49,002 bases of DNA from Lachnospiraceae bacterium (GTDB taxonomy: Bacteria; Bacillota; Clostridia; Lachnospirales; Lachnospiraceae). The stretch covers positions 1 to 49,002 of the forward strand of contig CAADYR010000099.1 in assembly GCA_900753305.1 (NCBI GenBank), written 5' to 3'. The notes beneath the pieces were generated by a model. It saw only the letters and a program-made list of their open reading frames with translations, was not told the origin of the DNA and did no database searches. The translations under genes were made by a program, and so were the position numbers. Below are positions 17,490 through 26,353 of the stretch, one piece after another; position 1 is the stretch's first letter; each line of letters begins with the position of its first letter.

Positions 17490-18590
17490 CTATTTTAGAT
17501 AAAAGGCCTTTATTTTGTCAAGACGAGAAGTCATGTTCTGCAATAAAAGATCCAGAACAGTTATGGCTGTCATGGATTCTACAACAACAGCAGCTCTGCT
17601 GACTACGATAGGATCATGACGCCCTTTAATTTGAATCTGAATTTCTTCACCATCTCTGTTTACAGTGTCCTGCGTCTGGAAAATAGATGGTGTCGGCTTG
17701 AAATATGCTCTTAATATTATATCAGACCCGTCGCTGATTCCGCCTAAAATGCCACCGGCATGATTTGTTTTCTTTTCGATCTGTCCATTTACATTACAAA
17801 ATGCATCATTGTTACCGGAACCTTGTGCAGATGCTGCTTTACAACCATCACCTACTGTGAAAGCTTTCACTGCTCCAATGGACATAATTGACTGTCCAAG
17901 GCAGGCATCCAGTTTGTCGAAGACCGGTTCTCCAACTCCGGCAGGAAGACCATGAACCGTACATGCAACAACACCGCCTGCGGAATCCTGTTTTTCTATA
18001 CATTTCTTCAGATATTCTTCTGCCTGGGCAGAAGCCTGTGCATCCGGCATTCCAGTCGGATTTCTGGATGCTTCATCTATATCAAATCTATCCTTTGAAA
18101 TCGTAACAGGTCCTATGGATTCCACGTAGGCAGTTACTGTCACACCCAACTCTTTTAAAATATTTGCTGCAATTGCTCCGGCTGCTACACGTCCGATCGT
18201 TTCGCGACCTGATGAACGTCCACCGCCTCTGTAATCACGGAAACCATATTTGGCGTCAAATGTATAATCAGCATGTCCGGGGCGGTAGTAAGATGCGATA
18301 TCACTATAATCTGATGATCGTTGTGAAGTATTACGAACGAGCATAGATACAGGTGTACCTGTTGTCCTTCCTTCAAAGACACCTGATAGGATTTCAACCG
18401 TATCAGACTCCTTACGCTGTGTCGTATATTGAGTCTGACCAGGTTTTCTGCGATTCAGGTATTTCTGAATATCTTCTTCACACAGAGATAGTCCAGCAGG
18501 GCATCCGTCTACCACGACACCAATTGCTGCACCATGAGATTCTCCCCATGTTGTTATTTTAAATAAATTACCATATGTAGAACCTGCCAT
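17490..18590 (-). CDS. aroC: Chorismate synthase
   Basis: Converts 5-enolpyruvylshikimate 3-phosphate to chorismate using reduced FMN; the last step of the shikimate pathway. 366 residues, standard length. Signatures: N-terminal GNLFKITTWGESHGAAIG, the RPGHADYTFDAKYGFRDYRG block and GGGRSSGRETIGRVAAGA, and C-terminal DPIVVSRAAVVVESM. The start at 18590 (MAGSTYGNLF) fits the family, with AAAGGA 11 bases upstream; an in-frame extension to 18698 covers the promoter region. It stands alone on the minus strand. Confidence 0.95.
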   Translation of the reverse strand: MAGSTYGNLFKITTWGESHGAAIGVVVDGCPAGLSLCEEDIQKYLNRRKPGQTQYTTQRKESDTVEILSGVFEGRTTGTPVSMLVRNTSQRSSDYSDIASYYRPGHADYTFDAKYGFRDYRGGGRSSGRETIGRVAAGAIAANILKELGVTVTAYVESIGPVTISKDRFDIDEASRNPTGMPDAQASAQAEEYLKKCIEKQDSAGGVVACTVHGLPAGVGEPVFDKLDACLGQSIMSIGAVKAFTVGDGCKAASAQGSGNNDAFCNVNGQIEKKTNHAGGILGGISDGSDIILRAYFKPTPSIFQTQDTVNRDGEEIQIQIKGRHDPIVVSRAAVVVESMTAITVLDLLLQNMTSRLDKIKAFYLK

Positions 18591-18678
18591 GAATGATATA
18601 TTCCTTTCCGTTACCGATTTCTGGTTTTCACAAAAGCCTGCATGAATATACAATTCTGTACACTGGCTTTTATTAAAG

Positions 18679-18706
18679 ATTATATCGGAATATTTCATAA
18701 AATCAA
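18679..18706 (-). promoter_or_regulatory. Putative aroC promoter
   Basis: On the minus strand TTGATT (18701-18706) and a perfect TATAAT (18679-18684) are separated by 16 bases, about 90 bases upstream of the aroC start. Confidence 0.6.
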
Positions 18707-18882
18707 GCGAATAACGTCTATTTTGAAATTTGTTTTACATAATGTATATTTTTTTGACATTTTTTGCAAATTATAGATGCAATTCCAATATGATTATGTT
18801 ATGATAAATGCAAATGAGTTAACAATTTACGCAAAGGGGAGCGTTTTGTTAGCATGAAGTTTTGCTGACGGGGATGAGAAAA

Positions 18883-19914
18883 ATGCATAAAACATGGAAG
18901 GAAAATGTTACAGACAAAATACGGAGAAAAATACGCATACACAGATATTTTAAATTGCCTTATCAATTGGCACTTATTATTGTGACCATAATAGGTAATA
19001 CCAGCGAATATCTAGTTCATAACAGTAAGCGTATTTCGAGTATTGCGGCTGTTTTTTTGTTTTTTATCATAAGCAGTAGTTTTGCTTTCCCTTATATTCA
19101 GGAAGAAGATTATACGGAAGAAGCTATACGTATGCAGGAAATTGAGTCCAACTATGAATATGTACCTACTGTTCTGGATCTTTCAGCAAATGACGTATTA
19201 GATGATAATGATGTTCTTGATGGCTATAATAATGAAGAACTGGATATTCAGGATGGAATTGATCAGTTCTCACTGGATGATATTCTGGAAGCAAATGAAA
19301 TCAGTAACACCAACAATACAGACAGTCAATCTCAGGAACAGGAACTGACAGCAGATGACTGGAGATTACTCCTTGTAAATAAACAGCATCCGGTTCCAGA
19401 TGATTATACCTTTACACCTGGTAAAATAACTGGTAATATGAAGTGTGACATCAGGATCATTGATGATCTGATGGCAATGATGGAAGCAGCCAAAGCAGAT
19501 GGTATTAACCTTATGGTGTGCTCACCATACAGAGATTACAACCGCCAGACAGTTTTATTCAATCGCAAAATTGACTATTATATGGATAAAGGATATTCTT
19601 ATCTGGAAGCATACAAAATATCGTCTATTACAGTAACAGTGCCTGGTGCCAGCGAGCATCAGATTGGACTGGCACTTGATATTGTAAGTGATACTTATCC
19701 TTATCTGGAAATTGAATTTGGTGAGACACAGGCCGGTAAATGGTTAAATAAGCACAGTTGTGAATATGGTTTTATTCTTCGTTACCCACTTGGCAAAGAA
19801 TATATTACCGGTATCCAATATGAACCATGGCATTTTCGGTATGTAGGAAAAGAAGCTGCTACGGCAATTATGAGCCAGGGAATCACTCTGGAAGAATTTG
19901 TGGAGGATTTATAA
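18883..19914 (+). CDS. VanY/DacB-type D-alanyl-D-alanine carboxypeptidase (M15B)
   Basis: About 343 residues. A basic N-terminus and one membrane segment (SIAAVFLFFIISSSFAF) anchor the protein outside the cell, followed by an acidic, Asp/Asn-rich linker and a C-terminal M15 domain. Zinc and catalytic motifs are present: SPYRDYNRQ, GASEHQIGLALDIV (SxHxxGxAxD) and EPWHFRYVG. It trims D-Ala from peptidoglycan stem peptides. The start is uncertain: ATG at 18883 or 18874 or a TTG at 18862; no strong ribosome binding site fits. It ends 5 bases before tgt. Confidence 0.85.
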   Translation: MHKTWKENVTDKIRRKIRIHRYFKLPYQLALIIVTIIGNTSEYLVHNSKRISSIAAVFLFFIISSSFAFPYIQEEDYTEEAIRMQEIESNYEYVPTVLDLSANDVLDDNDVLDGYNNEELDIQDGIDQFSLDDILEANEISNTNNTDSQSQEQELTADDWRLLLVNKQHPVPDDYTFTPGKITGNMKCDIRIIDDLMAMMEAAKADGINLMVCSPYRDYNRQTVLFNRKIDYYMDKGYSYLEAYKISSITVTVPGASEHQIGLALDIVSDTYPYLEIEFGETQAGKWLNKHSCEYGFILRYPLGKEYITGIQYEPWHFRYVGKEAATAIMSQGITLEEFVEDL

Positions 19915-19919
19915 GTTAC

Positions 19920-21056
19920 ATGTACAAAATATTAAAACAGGAAGGCAGAGCAAAACGTGCAGAAGTAACTACAGTACACGGCACGATTCAGACGCCTGTA
20001 TTTATGAATGTAGGTACTGTTGCAGCAATCAAAGGAGCTGTATCTACAGCGGATCTGGAAGAAATAGGTACTCAGGTAGAATTATCAAATACATATCATC
20101 TTCATGTACGAACAGGAGATGAAACAATCAAAAAACTCGGTGGACTTCATAAATTTATGTCCTGGAATAAACCAATTCTGACGGATTCTGGTGGATTCCA
20201 GGTTTTTTCACTGGCAGGATTGCGTAAGATCAAGGAAGAAGGAGTTACTTTCCATTCACACATAGATGGCAGAAAGATATTCATGGGACCGGAAGAAAGT
20301 ATGCAGATCCAGTCCAATCTGGCGTCAACAATTGCCATGGCATTTGATGAATGCCCGCCAAGTAAGGCAGAAAGAGACTATGTCATTCCTTCCGTGGAAC
20401 GTACAACACGCTGGTTGGAGCGATGCAAGGCAGAAATGACCCGCTTAAATTCATTAGAGGATACTATCAATAAACAGCAAATGCTGTTTGGAATTAATCA
20501 GGGGGCCGTTTATCCGGATATCCGTATTGATCATGCAAAACGTATCTCAGAACTTGATCTGGATGGTTATGCAGTCGGAGGTCTTGCAGTTGGTGAATCA
20601 CATGAAGAAATGTATTATATTCTGGAAGAAACAGTTCCATACCTGCCAAAGGATAAGCCTACTTATCTTATGGGTGTAGGTACTCCTGCAAATATTCTGG
20701 AAGGTGTAGAACGTGGAATTGATTTCTTTGACTGTGTTTATCCGACCAGAAATGGCAGACATGGACATCTCTATACGAATCATGGTAAGATTAATCTTTT
20801 TAATGCTAAATACGAACTGGATACACGTCCGATCGAAGTCGGATGTAATTGCCCTGCATGCCGCAGATATTCCAGAGCTTACATCAGACATCTTCTGAAA
20901 GCTAAAGAAATGCTTGGTATGAGATTATGTGTTCTTCATAACCTGTATTTCTATAATACAATGATGACCGAGATCCGTGATTCATTAGATAAGGGCGAGT
21001 TCGCCACATATAAAAAGCATAAACTGGAGAGTATGGCTGCCGGAGAGCAGGATTAA
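19920..21056 (+). CDS. tgt: Queuine/preQ1 tRNA-guanine transglycosylase
   Basis: Exchanges guanine-34 of GUN anticodons for the queuosine precursor preQ1. 378 residues. Motifs: general-base and substrate block LTDSGGFQVFSL, the nucleophile region GIDFFDCVYPTRNGRHG, and zinc ligands CNCPAC plus HNLYF His. The start at 19920 (MYKILKQEGRAKRAEV) matches the family; GGAGG is 13 bases upstream inside the previous gene. The order tgt-yajC is conserved in many bacteria. Confidence 0.95.
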   Translation: MYKILKQEGRAKRAEVTTVHGTIQTPVFMNVGTVAAIKGAVSTADLEEIGTQVELSNTYHLHVRTGDETIKKLGGLHKFMSWNKPILTDSGGFQVFSLAGLRKIKEEGVTFHSHIDGRKIFMGPEESMQIQSNLASTIAMAFDECPPSKAERDYVIPSVERTTRWLERCKAEMTRLNSLEDTINKQQMLFGINQGAVYPDIRIDHAKRISELDLDGYAVGGLAVGESHEEMYYILEETVPYLPKDKPTYLMGVGTPANILEGVERGIDFFDCVYPTRNGRHGHLYTNHGKINLFNAKYELDTRPIEVGCNCPACRRYSRAYIRHLLKAKEMLGMRLCVLHNLYFYNTMMTEIRDSLDKGEFATYKKHKLESMAAGEQD

Positions 21057-21088
21057 TTTACATAATCTCTGATTTATAAAAAATTTAC

Positions 21089-21117
21089 TTGATGTCTATT
21101 ATATTTTTGTGTATGAT
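21089..21117 (+). promoter_or_regulatory. Putative yajC promoter
   Basis: TTGATG (21089-21094) and TATGAT (21112-21117) with a 17-base spacer. Confidence 0.65.
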
Positions 21118-21154
21118 ATGACATATGGTTTATAAACTTACAGGAGGAACTAAG

Positions 21155-21481
21155 ATGAATCTATTATTGTCTTCTACAGATGCTGCAGCCGCAGGACAGG
21201 CTATGGCAAGCCCTATCGTATGGGTTATTTACTTTGTTGTATTGATTGGAATTTTCTATTTCCTTTTCTATCGTCCTCAGAAGAAGGAACAGAAAAAGAG
21301 AAGTGCCTTGATCAATTCCGTAGAAGTAGGTGACAGCGTATTAACTACAAGTGGTTTTTACGGTATTGTAATTGATATTACAGATGAAGATGTAATTGTT
21401 GAATTCGGTAACAATAAGAATTGCCGTATTCCTATGAAAAAATCTGCAATTGAACAGGTAGAAAAACCTGATGCTGAATAA
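21155..21481 (+). CDS. yajC: Preprotein translocase accessory subunit YajC
   Basis: 108 residues with one N-terminal membrane segment (PIVWVIYFVVLIGIFYFLF), the conserved YRPQKKEQKKR block right after it, and a small beta domain VEVGDSVLTTSGFYGIV. It associates with SecDF-YidC in the membrane. GGAGG lies 7 bases before the ATG. The gene sits directly downstream of tgt, has its own promoter, and ends in a strong terminator. Confidence 0.95.
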   Translation: MNLLLSSTDAAAAGQAMASPIVWVIYFVVLIGIFYFLFYRPQKKEQKKRSALINSVEVGDSVLTTSGFYGIVIDITDEDVIVEFGNNKNCRIPMKKSAIEQVEKPDAE

Positions 21482-21483
21482 AT

Positions 21484-21511
21484 AAAAAGCCGGTATTCAC
21501 CGGCTTTTTTT
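21484..21511 (+). terminator. Rho-independent terminator of yajC
   Basis: AAAAAGCCGG (21484-21493), loop TATTCA, CCGGCTTTTT and further T residues. Confidence 0.9.
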
Positions 21512-21590
21512 GTACATGCAGTTATTCTAAACATTCCAGCAGATTATACATAGCATAGCTAAACGGCATAGCACTTTTTTATGTATACGG

Positions 21591-21619
21591 TTGAAATTTT
21601 ATGGCGAATGTAATATGAT
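21591..21619 (+). promoter_or_regulatory. Putative leuB-ilvD-ilvB promoter
   Basis: TTGAAA (21591-21596) and TATGAT (21614-21619), 17-base spacer, giving a leader of about 110 bases. An inverted repeat TATACATA/TATGTATA (21545-21552 and 21580-21587) lies directly upstream of the -35 box. No T-box element or convincing leader peptide was seen. Confidence 0.6.
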
Positions 21620-21736
21620 AACCTTATGTCCTTGTATAAATATACATACATTCCATGTACGGAGTATAAAATATGGCATGACATTTATATACAAAGAACA
21701 AATTTGCATGCGTGACAACGCAAGAGGAGAATCAGA

Positions 21737-22837
21737 ATGAACTTGAATATTGTATGCATACCCGGTGATGGTATTGGACCTGAGATTGTTACCGAGGCGA
21801 AAAAAGTATTAAATAAAGTTGCTTTAAAATATAATCATACTATTAACTATCAGGATATCTTAATGGGTGGCGCTTCCATTGACGCCTGCGGTGAACCACT
21901 GACAGATGAAGCAATCGCAACTGCCAAAGCAGCAGATGCGGTCCTGATGGGATCTATCGGCGGCAATACCTCCACATCACCATGGTATAAATTACCACCT
22001 CATTTAAGACCGGAAGCAGGATTGTTGAAACTGCGTAAATCACTGAATCTGTTTGCTAATTTAAGACCCGCCTATTTATACGAAGAGTTAAAGGAAGCGT
22101 GTCCTTTACGTGATGACATTATTGGTAACGGCTTTGATATGATGATCATGCGTGAGCTGACAGGTGGTCTTTACTTTGGTGAGAGAAGCACTAAGGAAGT
22201 AAACGGCGTAATGACAGCAGTAGATACTCTGACCTATACAGAGAACGAAATCCGCCGCATCGCGATCAAAGGCTTTGATATTGCAATGAAGAGACGTAAG
22301 AAAGTTACCAGCGTAGATAAAGCAAATGTACTGGATTCTTCCAGACTCTGGAGAAAGGTCGTTGAGGAAGTAGCAAAGGATTATCCTGAAGTTACTCTGG
22401 AGCATATGCTGGTTGATAATTGTGCTATGCAGCTTGTAAAGGACCCGAAACAGTTCGATGTCATTCTGACAGAAAACATGTTCGGTGACATTTTATCAGA
22501 TGAAGCAAGTATGGTAACAGGCTCTATCGGAATGTTGTCTTCTGCAAGTTTAAATGATACAAAATTCGGTCTGTATGAGCCGAGCGGTGGTTCTGCACCT
22601 GATATTGCAGGCAAAGGTATTGCCAACCCTATCGCAACGATTCTCAGTGCTGCAATGATGCTTCGTTATTCCTTCGATCTGGATGCAGAAGCAGATGCAA
22701 TTGAGAAGGCAGTTAAGCAGGTACTGGAAGAAAACTACCGCACCATTGACATTATGCCTCAGGAAGAGAGCAAACGCTCCACTGTTACACAGGTAGGAAC
22801 AGCCAAAATGGGCGATCTGATCGCTGAAAGAATATAA
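21737..22837 (+). CDS. leuB: 3-Isopropylmalate dehydrogenase
   Basis: NAD-dependent oxidative decarboxylation in leucine synthesis. 366 residues. Motifs: IPGDGIGPEIVTEA, LLKLRKSLNLFANLRPA, RELTGGLYFGER, and the metal/NAD block ENMFGDILSDEASMVTGSIGMLSSASL followed by EPSGGSAPDIAGKGIANP. GAGGAG lies 7 bases before the ATG. It is the first gene of leuB-ilvD-ilvB, 14 bases before ilvD. Confidence 0.95.
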   Translation: MNLNIVCIPGDGIGPEIVTEAKKVLNKVALKYNHTINYQDILMGGASIDACGEPLTDEAIATAKAADAVLMGSIGGNTSTSPWYKLPPHLRPEAGLLKLRKSLNLFANLRPAYLYEELKEACPLRDDIIGNGFDMMIMRELTGGLYFGERSTKEVNGVMTAVDTLTYTENEIRRIAIKGFDIAMKRRKKVTSVDKANVLDSSRLWRKVVEEVAKDYPEVTLEHMLVDNCAMQLVKDPKQFDVILTENMFGDILSDEASMVTGSIGMLSSASLNDTKFGLYEPSGGSAPDIAGKGIANPIATILSAAMMLRYSFDLDAEADAIEKAVKQVLEENYRTIDIMPQEESKRSTVTQVGTAKMGDLIAERI

Positions 22838-22851
22838 TTGGAGGAATACAC

Positions 22852-24528
22852 ATGAAGAGTGATAATGTAAAAAAAGGGATGCAGCAGGCACCTCATAGAA
22901 GTTTATTTAACGCATTGGGTTTCACAGAAGAAGAAATGCAGAAACCCATGGTCGGAATTGTAAGTTCCTATAATGAGATTGTACCGGGACATATGAATCT
23001 GGATAAGATCGTCAACGCCGTAAAACTCGGCGTTGCAGAAGCAGGCGGCGTTCCTGTCGTATTCCCTGCAATTGCAGTATGTGATGGTATTGCTATGGGT
23101 CATATCGGTATGAAGTATTCTCTGGTTACGAGAGATCTGATCGCAGACTCTACAGAATGTATGGCTCTTGCACATCAGTTTGATGCATTAGTCATGGTTC
23201 CTAACTGTGACAAAAACGTTCCCGGTCTTTTGATGGCAGCCGCAAGAATCAATGTTCCTACCGTATTCGTTTCCGGTGGTCCCATGCTTGCCGGACATGT
23301 AAAAGGTCAGAAGAGAAGTCTGTCTTCCATGTTTGAAGCTGTAGGCTCCTATGCAGCCGGAACCATGACAGAAGAGGATGTACGTGAATTTGAAGAAAAA
23401 GTATGTCCAACCTGCGGTTCCTGTTCCGGTATGTATACTGCCAACTCCATGAACTGCTTAACTGAAGCATTAGGTATGGGACTTCGCGGTAATGGTACGA
23501 TTCCTGCTGTATATTCAGAAAGGATCAAGCTTGCCAAACATGCCGGCATGGCTGTTATGGAAATGTTGCGTAACAATATCCGTCCCCGCGATATCATGAC
23601 TAAGGAAGCTATTCTGAATGCATTAACGGTAGATATGGCGCTTGGCTGCTCTACAAACAGTATGCTTCATCTTCCTGCCATTGCACACGAAATCGGATTT
23701 GACTTCGATATCGCATTTGCCAACGAGATCAGTGAGAAAACACCTAACTTATGTCATTTAGCCCCTGCAGGTCCTACTTATATGGAAGATCTGAACGAAG
23801 CAGGCGGTGTTTATGCTGTTATGCATGAATTATCTGAACTTGGACTTCTCCATGAAGAATGTATGACTGTCACAGGCAAGACAGTAGGCGAAAATATCAA
23901 GAATGCTGTAAATAAAAATCCTGAAGTCATCAGACCTCTGGATAATCCATATAGTACTACAGGTGGTCTGGCAGTCTTAAAGGGTAATCTGGCTCCGGAC
24001 GGCAGTGTAGTAAAACGTTCTGCTGTTGTTGCAGAAATGATGGTACACGAAGGCCCTGCCCGTGTCTTCGAGTGTGAAGAAGATGCTATTGCAGCAATCA
24101 AAGGCGGCAAGATTGTAGCAGGGGACGTCGTTGTCATCCGTTATGAAGGTCCTAAGGGCGGTCCTGGTATGAGAGAGATGTTAAATCCTACCTCTGCAAT
24201 TGCAGGTATGGGACTTGGCTCCAGCGTAGCACTGATCACAGACGGTCGTTTTTCCGGCGCTTCCAGAGGTGCATCTATTGGTCATGTATCCCCAGAAGCC
24301 GCTGTAGGTGGACCTATTGCACTGGTAGAAGAGGGGGATATCATTGAAATCAATATTCCGGCTCTGACACTGAATGTCCGTGTATCAGACGAAGAACTCG
24401 CAGCAAGAAAAGCAAAGTGGCAGCCTAAGGAGCCAAAGGTTACGACCGGTTATCTTGCAAGATACAGAGAAATGGTTACCAGCGGCAATCGTGGTGCTAT
24501 ACTTCAGAATCCTAATAAGAACAACTAG
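22852..24528 (+). CDS. ilvD: Dihydroxy-acid dehydratase
   Basis: Makes the 2-oxo acids of the valine and isoleucine pathways. 558 residues, standard length. Iron-sulfur cysteines are in VPNCDKNVPG and VCPTCGSCSGMYTANSMNC; substrate blocks include GRFSGASRGASIGHVSPEA. GGAGG precedes the ATG. Middle gene of the branched-chain operon, 33 bases before ilvB. Confidence 0.97.
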   Translation: MKSDNVKKGMQQAPHRSLFNALGFTEEEMQKPMVGIVSSYNEIVPGHMNLDKIVNAVKLGVAEAGGVPVVFPAIAVCDGIAMGHIGMKYSLVTRDLIADSTECMALAHQFDALVMVPNCDKNVPGLLMAAARINVPTVFVSGGPMLAGHVKGQKRSLSSMFEAVGSYAAGTMTEEDVREFEEKVCPTCGSCSGMYTANSMNCLTEALGMGLRGNGTIPAVYSERIKLAKHAGMAVMEMLRNNIRPRDIMTKEAILNALTVDMALGCSTNSMLHLPAIAHEIGFDFDIAFANEISEKTPNLCHLAPAGPTYMEDLNEAGGVYAVMHELSELGLLHEECMTVTGKTVGENIKNAVNKNPEVIRPLDNPYSTTGGLAVLKGNLAPDGSVVKRSAVVAEMMVHEGPARVFECEEDAIAAIKGGKIVAGDVVVIRYEGPKGGPGMREMLNPTSAIAGMGLGSSVALITDGRFSGASRGASIGHVSPEAAVGGPIALVEEGDIIEINIPALTLNVRVSDEELAARKAKWQPKEPKVTTGYLARYREMVTSGNRGAILQNPNKNN

Positions 24529-24561
24529 ACGAATGATACTTAGGAAAGGCATGGTGCTGAT

Positions 24562-26241
24562 ATGTTACTGACAGGGTCACAAATCGTAATTGAATGTTTA
24601 AAAGAGCAGGGTGTCGATACTGTATTTGGCTATCCCGGCGGAACAATTTTGAATGTATATGACGAATTATATAAACACAGTGATGAGATTCATCACATTC
24701 TGACTTCCCATGAGCAGGGTGCTGCTCATGCGGCAGATGGATATGCCAGAGCTACCGGCAAGGTAGGTGTATGTCTGGCTACAAGTGGTCCGGGTGCCAC
24801 TAATCTGGTTACAGGTATTGCAACTGCCTACATGGATTCTATTCCCATGGTAGCCATTACCGCTAATGTAACACTTCCTATGCTCGGCAAAGATTCCTTT
24901 CAGGAAATCGATATTGCCGGCGTAACGATGCCGATTACAAAACACGGCTACATTGTTAAAGATGTAACAAAATTGGCTGATACTTTAAGAAAAGCATTTA
25001 ATATTGCACGTTCCGGCAGACCCGGTCCTGTTCTTGTGGATATTACGAAGGATGTAACCGCAAATACCTGTGAATATACTCCACAGAAGCCGGAACCGCC
25101 CGTTATCAAAAATAAATACTCACAGGCTGATATTGATACTGCATTGGAATTGATCGCTGCCTCTAAGAAACCGTATATTTATCTGGGTGGTGGTGCCATT
25201 GCATCCGGTGCATATCGTGAGGTGAAAGAGTTTGCTGAGAAAATCGATGCACCTGTATGTGATACCCTGATGGGAAAAGGTGCTTTTGATGGCAAAAATC
25301 CTGCTTATACCGGAATGATCGGTATGCATGGAACCAAAACTTCTAATTATGGTGTGAGTGAATGTGATCTGCTTATTGCACTTGGAGCCAGATTTTCTGA
25401 CCGTGTTATCGGTAATGCCAAAAAGTTTGCATGCAATGCCAAAATCTTACATATAGATATTGATGCGGCAGAAATTAATAAAAATATTCATACTGACGCA
25501 TCTGTTGTAGGGGATTTAAAGACAATTTTAAAGGAATTGAACAGTAAACTTACTCCTGTTAAACATGTAGAATGGATGAACCACATTCAGGAACTCAAGG
25601 CTAAATATCCTTTAAAATATGATGATTCCAAACTGACCTGTCCATATATTATTGAAGAACTGGATCGTGTCACAAAAGGTAAGGCAATTATATCTACGGA
25701 TGTAGGACAGCATCAGATGTGGGCCGCACAGTATTATCAGTATACAGAGCCACGTACCTTCCTTTCTTCCGGTGGATTAGGAACTATGGGTTACGGTTTA
25801 GGTGCCTGCATTGGAGCCAAAATGGGCAGACCAGATAAGATCTGTGTCAATATTGCCGGTGATGGCTGTTTTAGAATGAATATGAATGAACTTGCAACTG
25901 CAAGCCGTTACAATATTCCGATCATTCAGATCATTATCAATAACCATGTTCTTGGCATGGTAAGACAGTGGCAGACTCTTTTCTATGATAAGAGATATTC
26001 ACAGACCGTACTTGCAGATAAAGTAGATTTTGTCAAAGTTGCCGAAGGACTTGGTTGTGAAGCCATCCGTGTTACAAAAAAGGAAGAAGTAGCACCTGCA
26101 CTGGAAAAGGCAATTTCACTTGGCAGACCAGTCGTACTTGACTGTATTATTGAAGAGGATGACAAGGTATTCCCCATGGTACCCGCAGGTGCCCCTATCA
26201 GTGATGCCTTTGATGCCGAAGATCTGGCTGCCAGACAGTAG
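24562..26241 (+). CDS. ilvB: Acetolactate synthase, catalytic subunit
   Basis: ThDP-dependent enzyme that condenses two pyruvates or pyruvate with 2-oxobutyrate. 559 residues. Motifs: FGYPGGTILNVYD, catalytic Glu in TSHEQGAAHAADGYARATG, ThDP motif GDGCFRMNMNELATASRYN ending in IINN, and FAD/activation site residues GLGTMGYGLGACIGAKMG. No ilvN-type regulatory subunit or ilvC is adjacent, so feedback regulation must come from elsewhere or be absent. Confidence 0.95.
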   Translation: MLLTGSQIVIECLKEQGVDTVFGYPGGTILNVYDELYKHSDEIHHILTSHEQGAAHAADGYARATGKVGVCLATSGPGATNLVTGIATAYMDSIPMVAITANVTLPMLGKDSFQEIDIAGVTMPITKHGYIVKDVTKLADTLRKAFNIARSGRPGPVLVDITKDVTANTCEYTPQKPEPPVIKNKYSQADIDTALELIAASKKPYIYLGGGAIASGAYREVKEFAEKIDAPVCDTLMGKGAFDGKNPAYTGMIGMHGTKTSNYGVSECDLLIALGARFSDRVIGNAKKFACNAKILHIDIDAAEINKNIHTDASVVGDLKTILKELNSKLTPVKHVEWMNHIQELKAKYPLKYDDSKLTCPYIIEELDRVTKGKAIISTDVGQHQMWAAQYYQYTEPRTFLSSGGLGTMGYGLGACIGAKMGRPDKICVNIAGDGCFRMNMNELATASRYNIPIIQIIINNHVLGMVRQWQTLFYDKRYSQTVLADKVDFVKVAEGLGCEAIRVTKKEEVAPALEKAISLGRPVVLDCIIEEDDKVFPMVPAGAPISDAFDAEDLAARQ

Positions 26242-26298
26242 TATATGATATGTATCTATCCAGATTACATATAGATTCGTGTAATGGTTCAATATATT

Positions 26299-26327
26299 TT
26301 GAATCGCTACGCTGTGGGAAATAATGT
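26299..26327 (+). promoter_or_regulatory. Possible serC promoter
   Basis: TTGAAT (26299-26304) and TAATGT (26322-26327), 17-base spacer. The match is modest, and readthrough from ilvB is also possible because no terminator was seen after ilvB. Confidence 0.35.
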
Positions 26328-26353
26328 TATGAGAAAGCAGGAGGAGTAGAAAA

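Noticed and set aside
18854..18868. A four-codon open frame (MKFC) after AAAGGGGAG before the VanY-type gene
   Set aside because: It could be an upstream coupling frame, but it is too short to support from sequence alone and the true start of the gene is unclear.
21626..21715. Possible 29-codon leader peptide before leuB
   Set aside because: Its start coincides with the predicted transcription start, it has no ribosome binding site, it is Tyr-rich rather than Leu/Ile/Val-rich, and no terminator/antiterminator pair follows.
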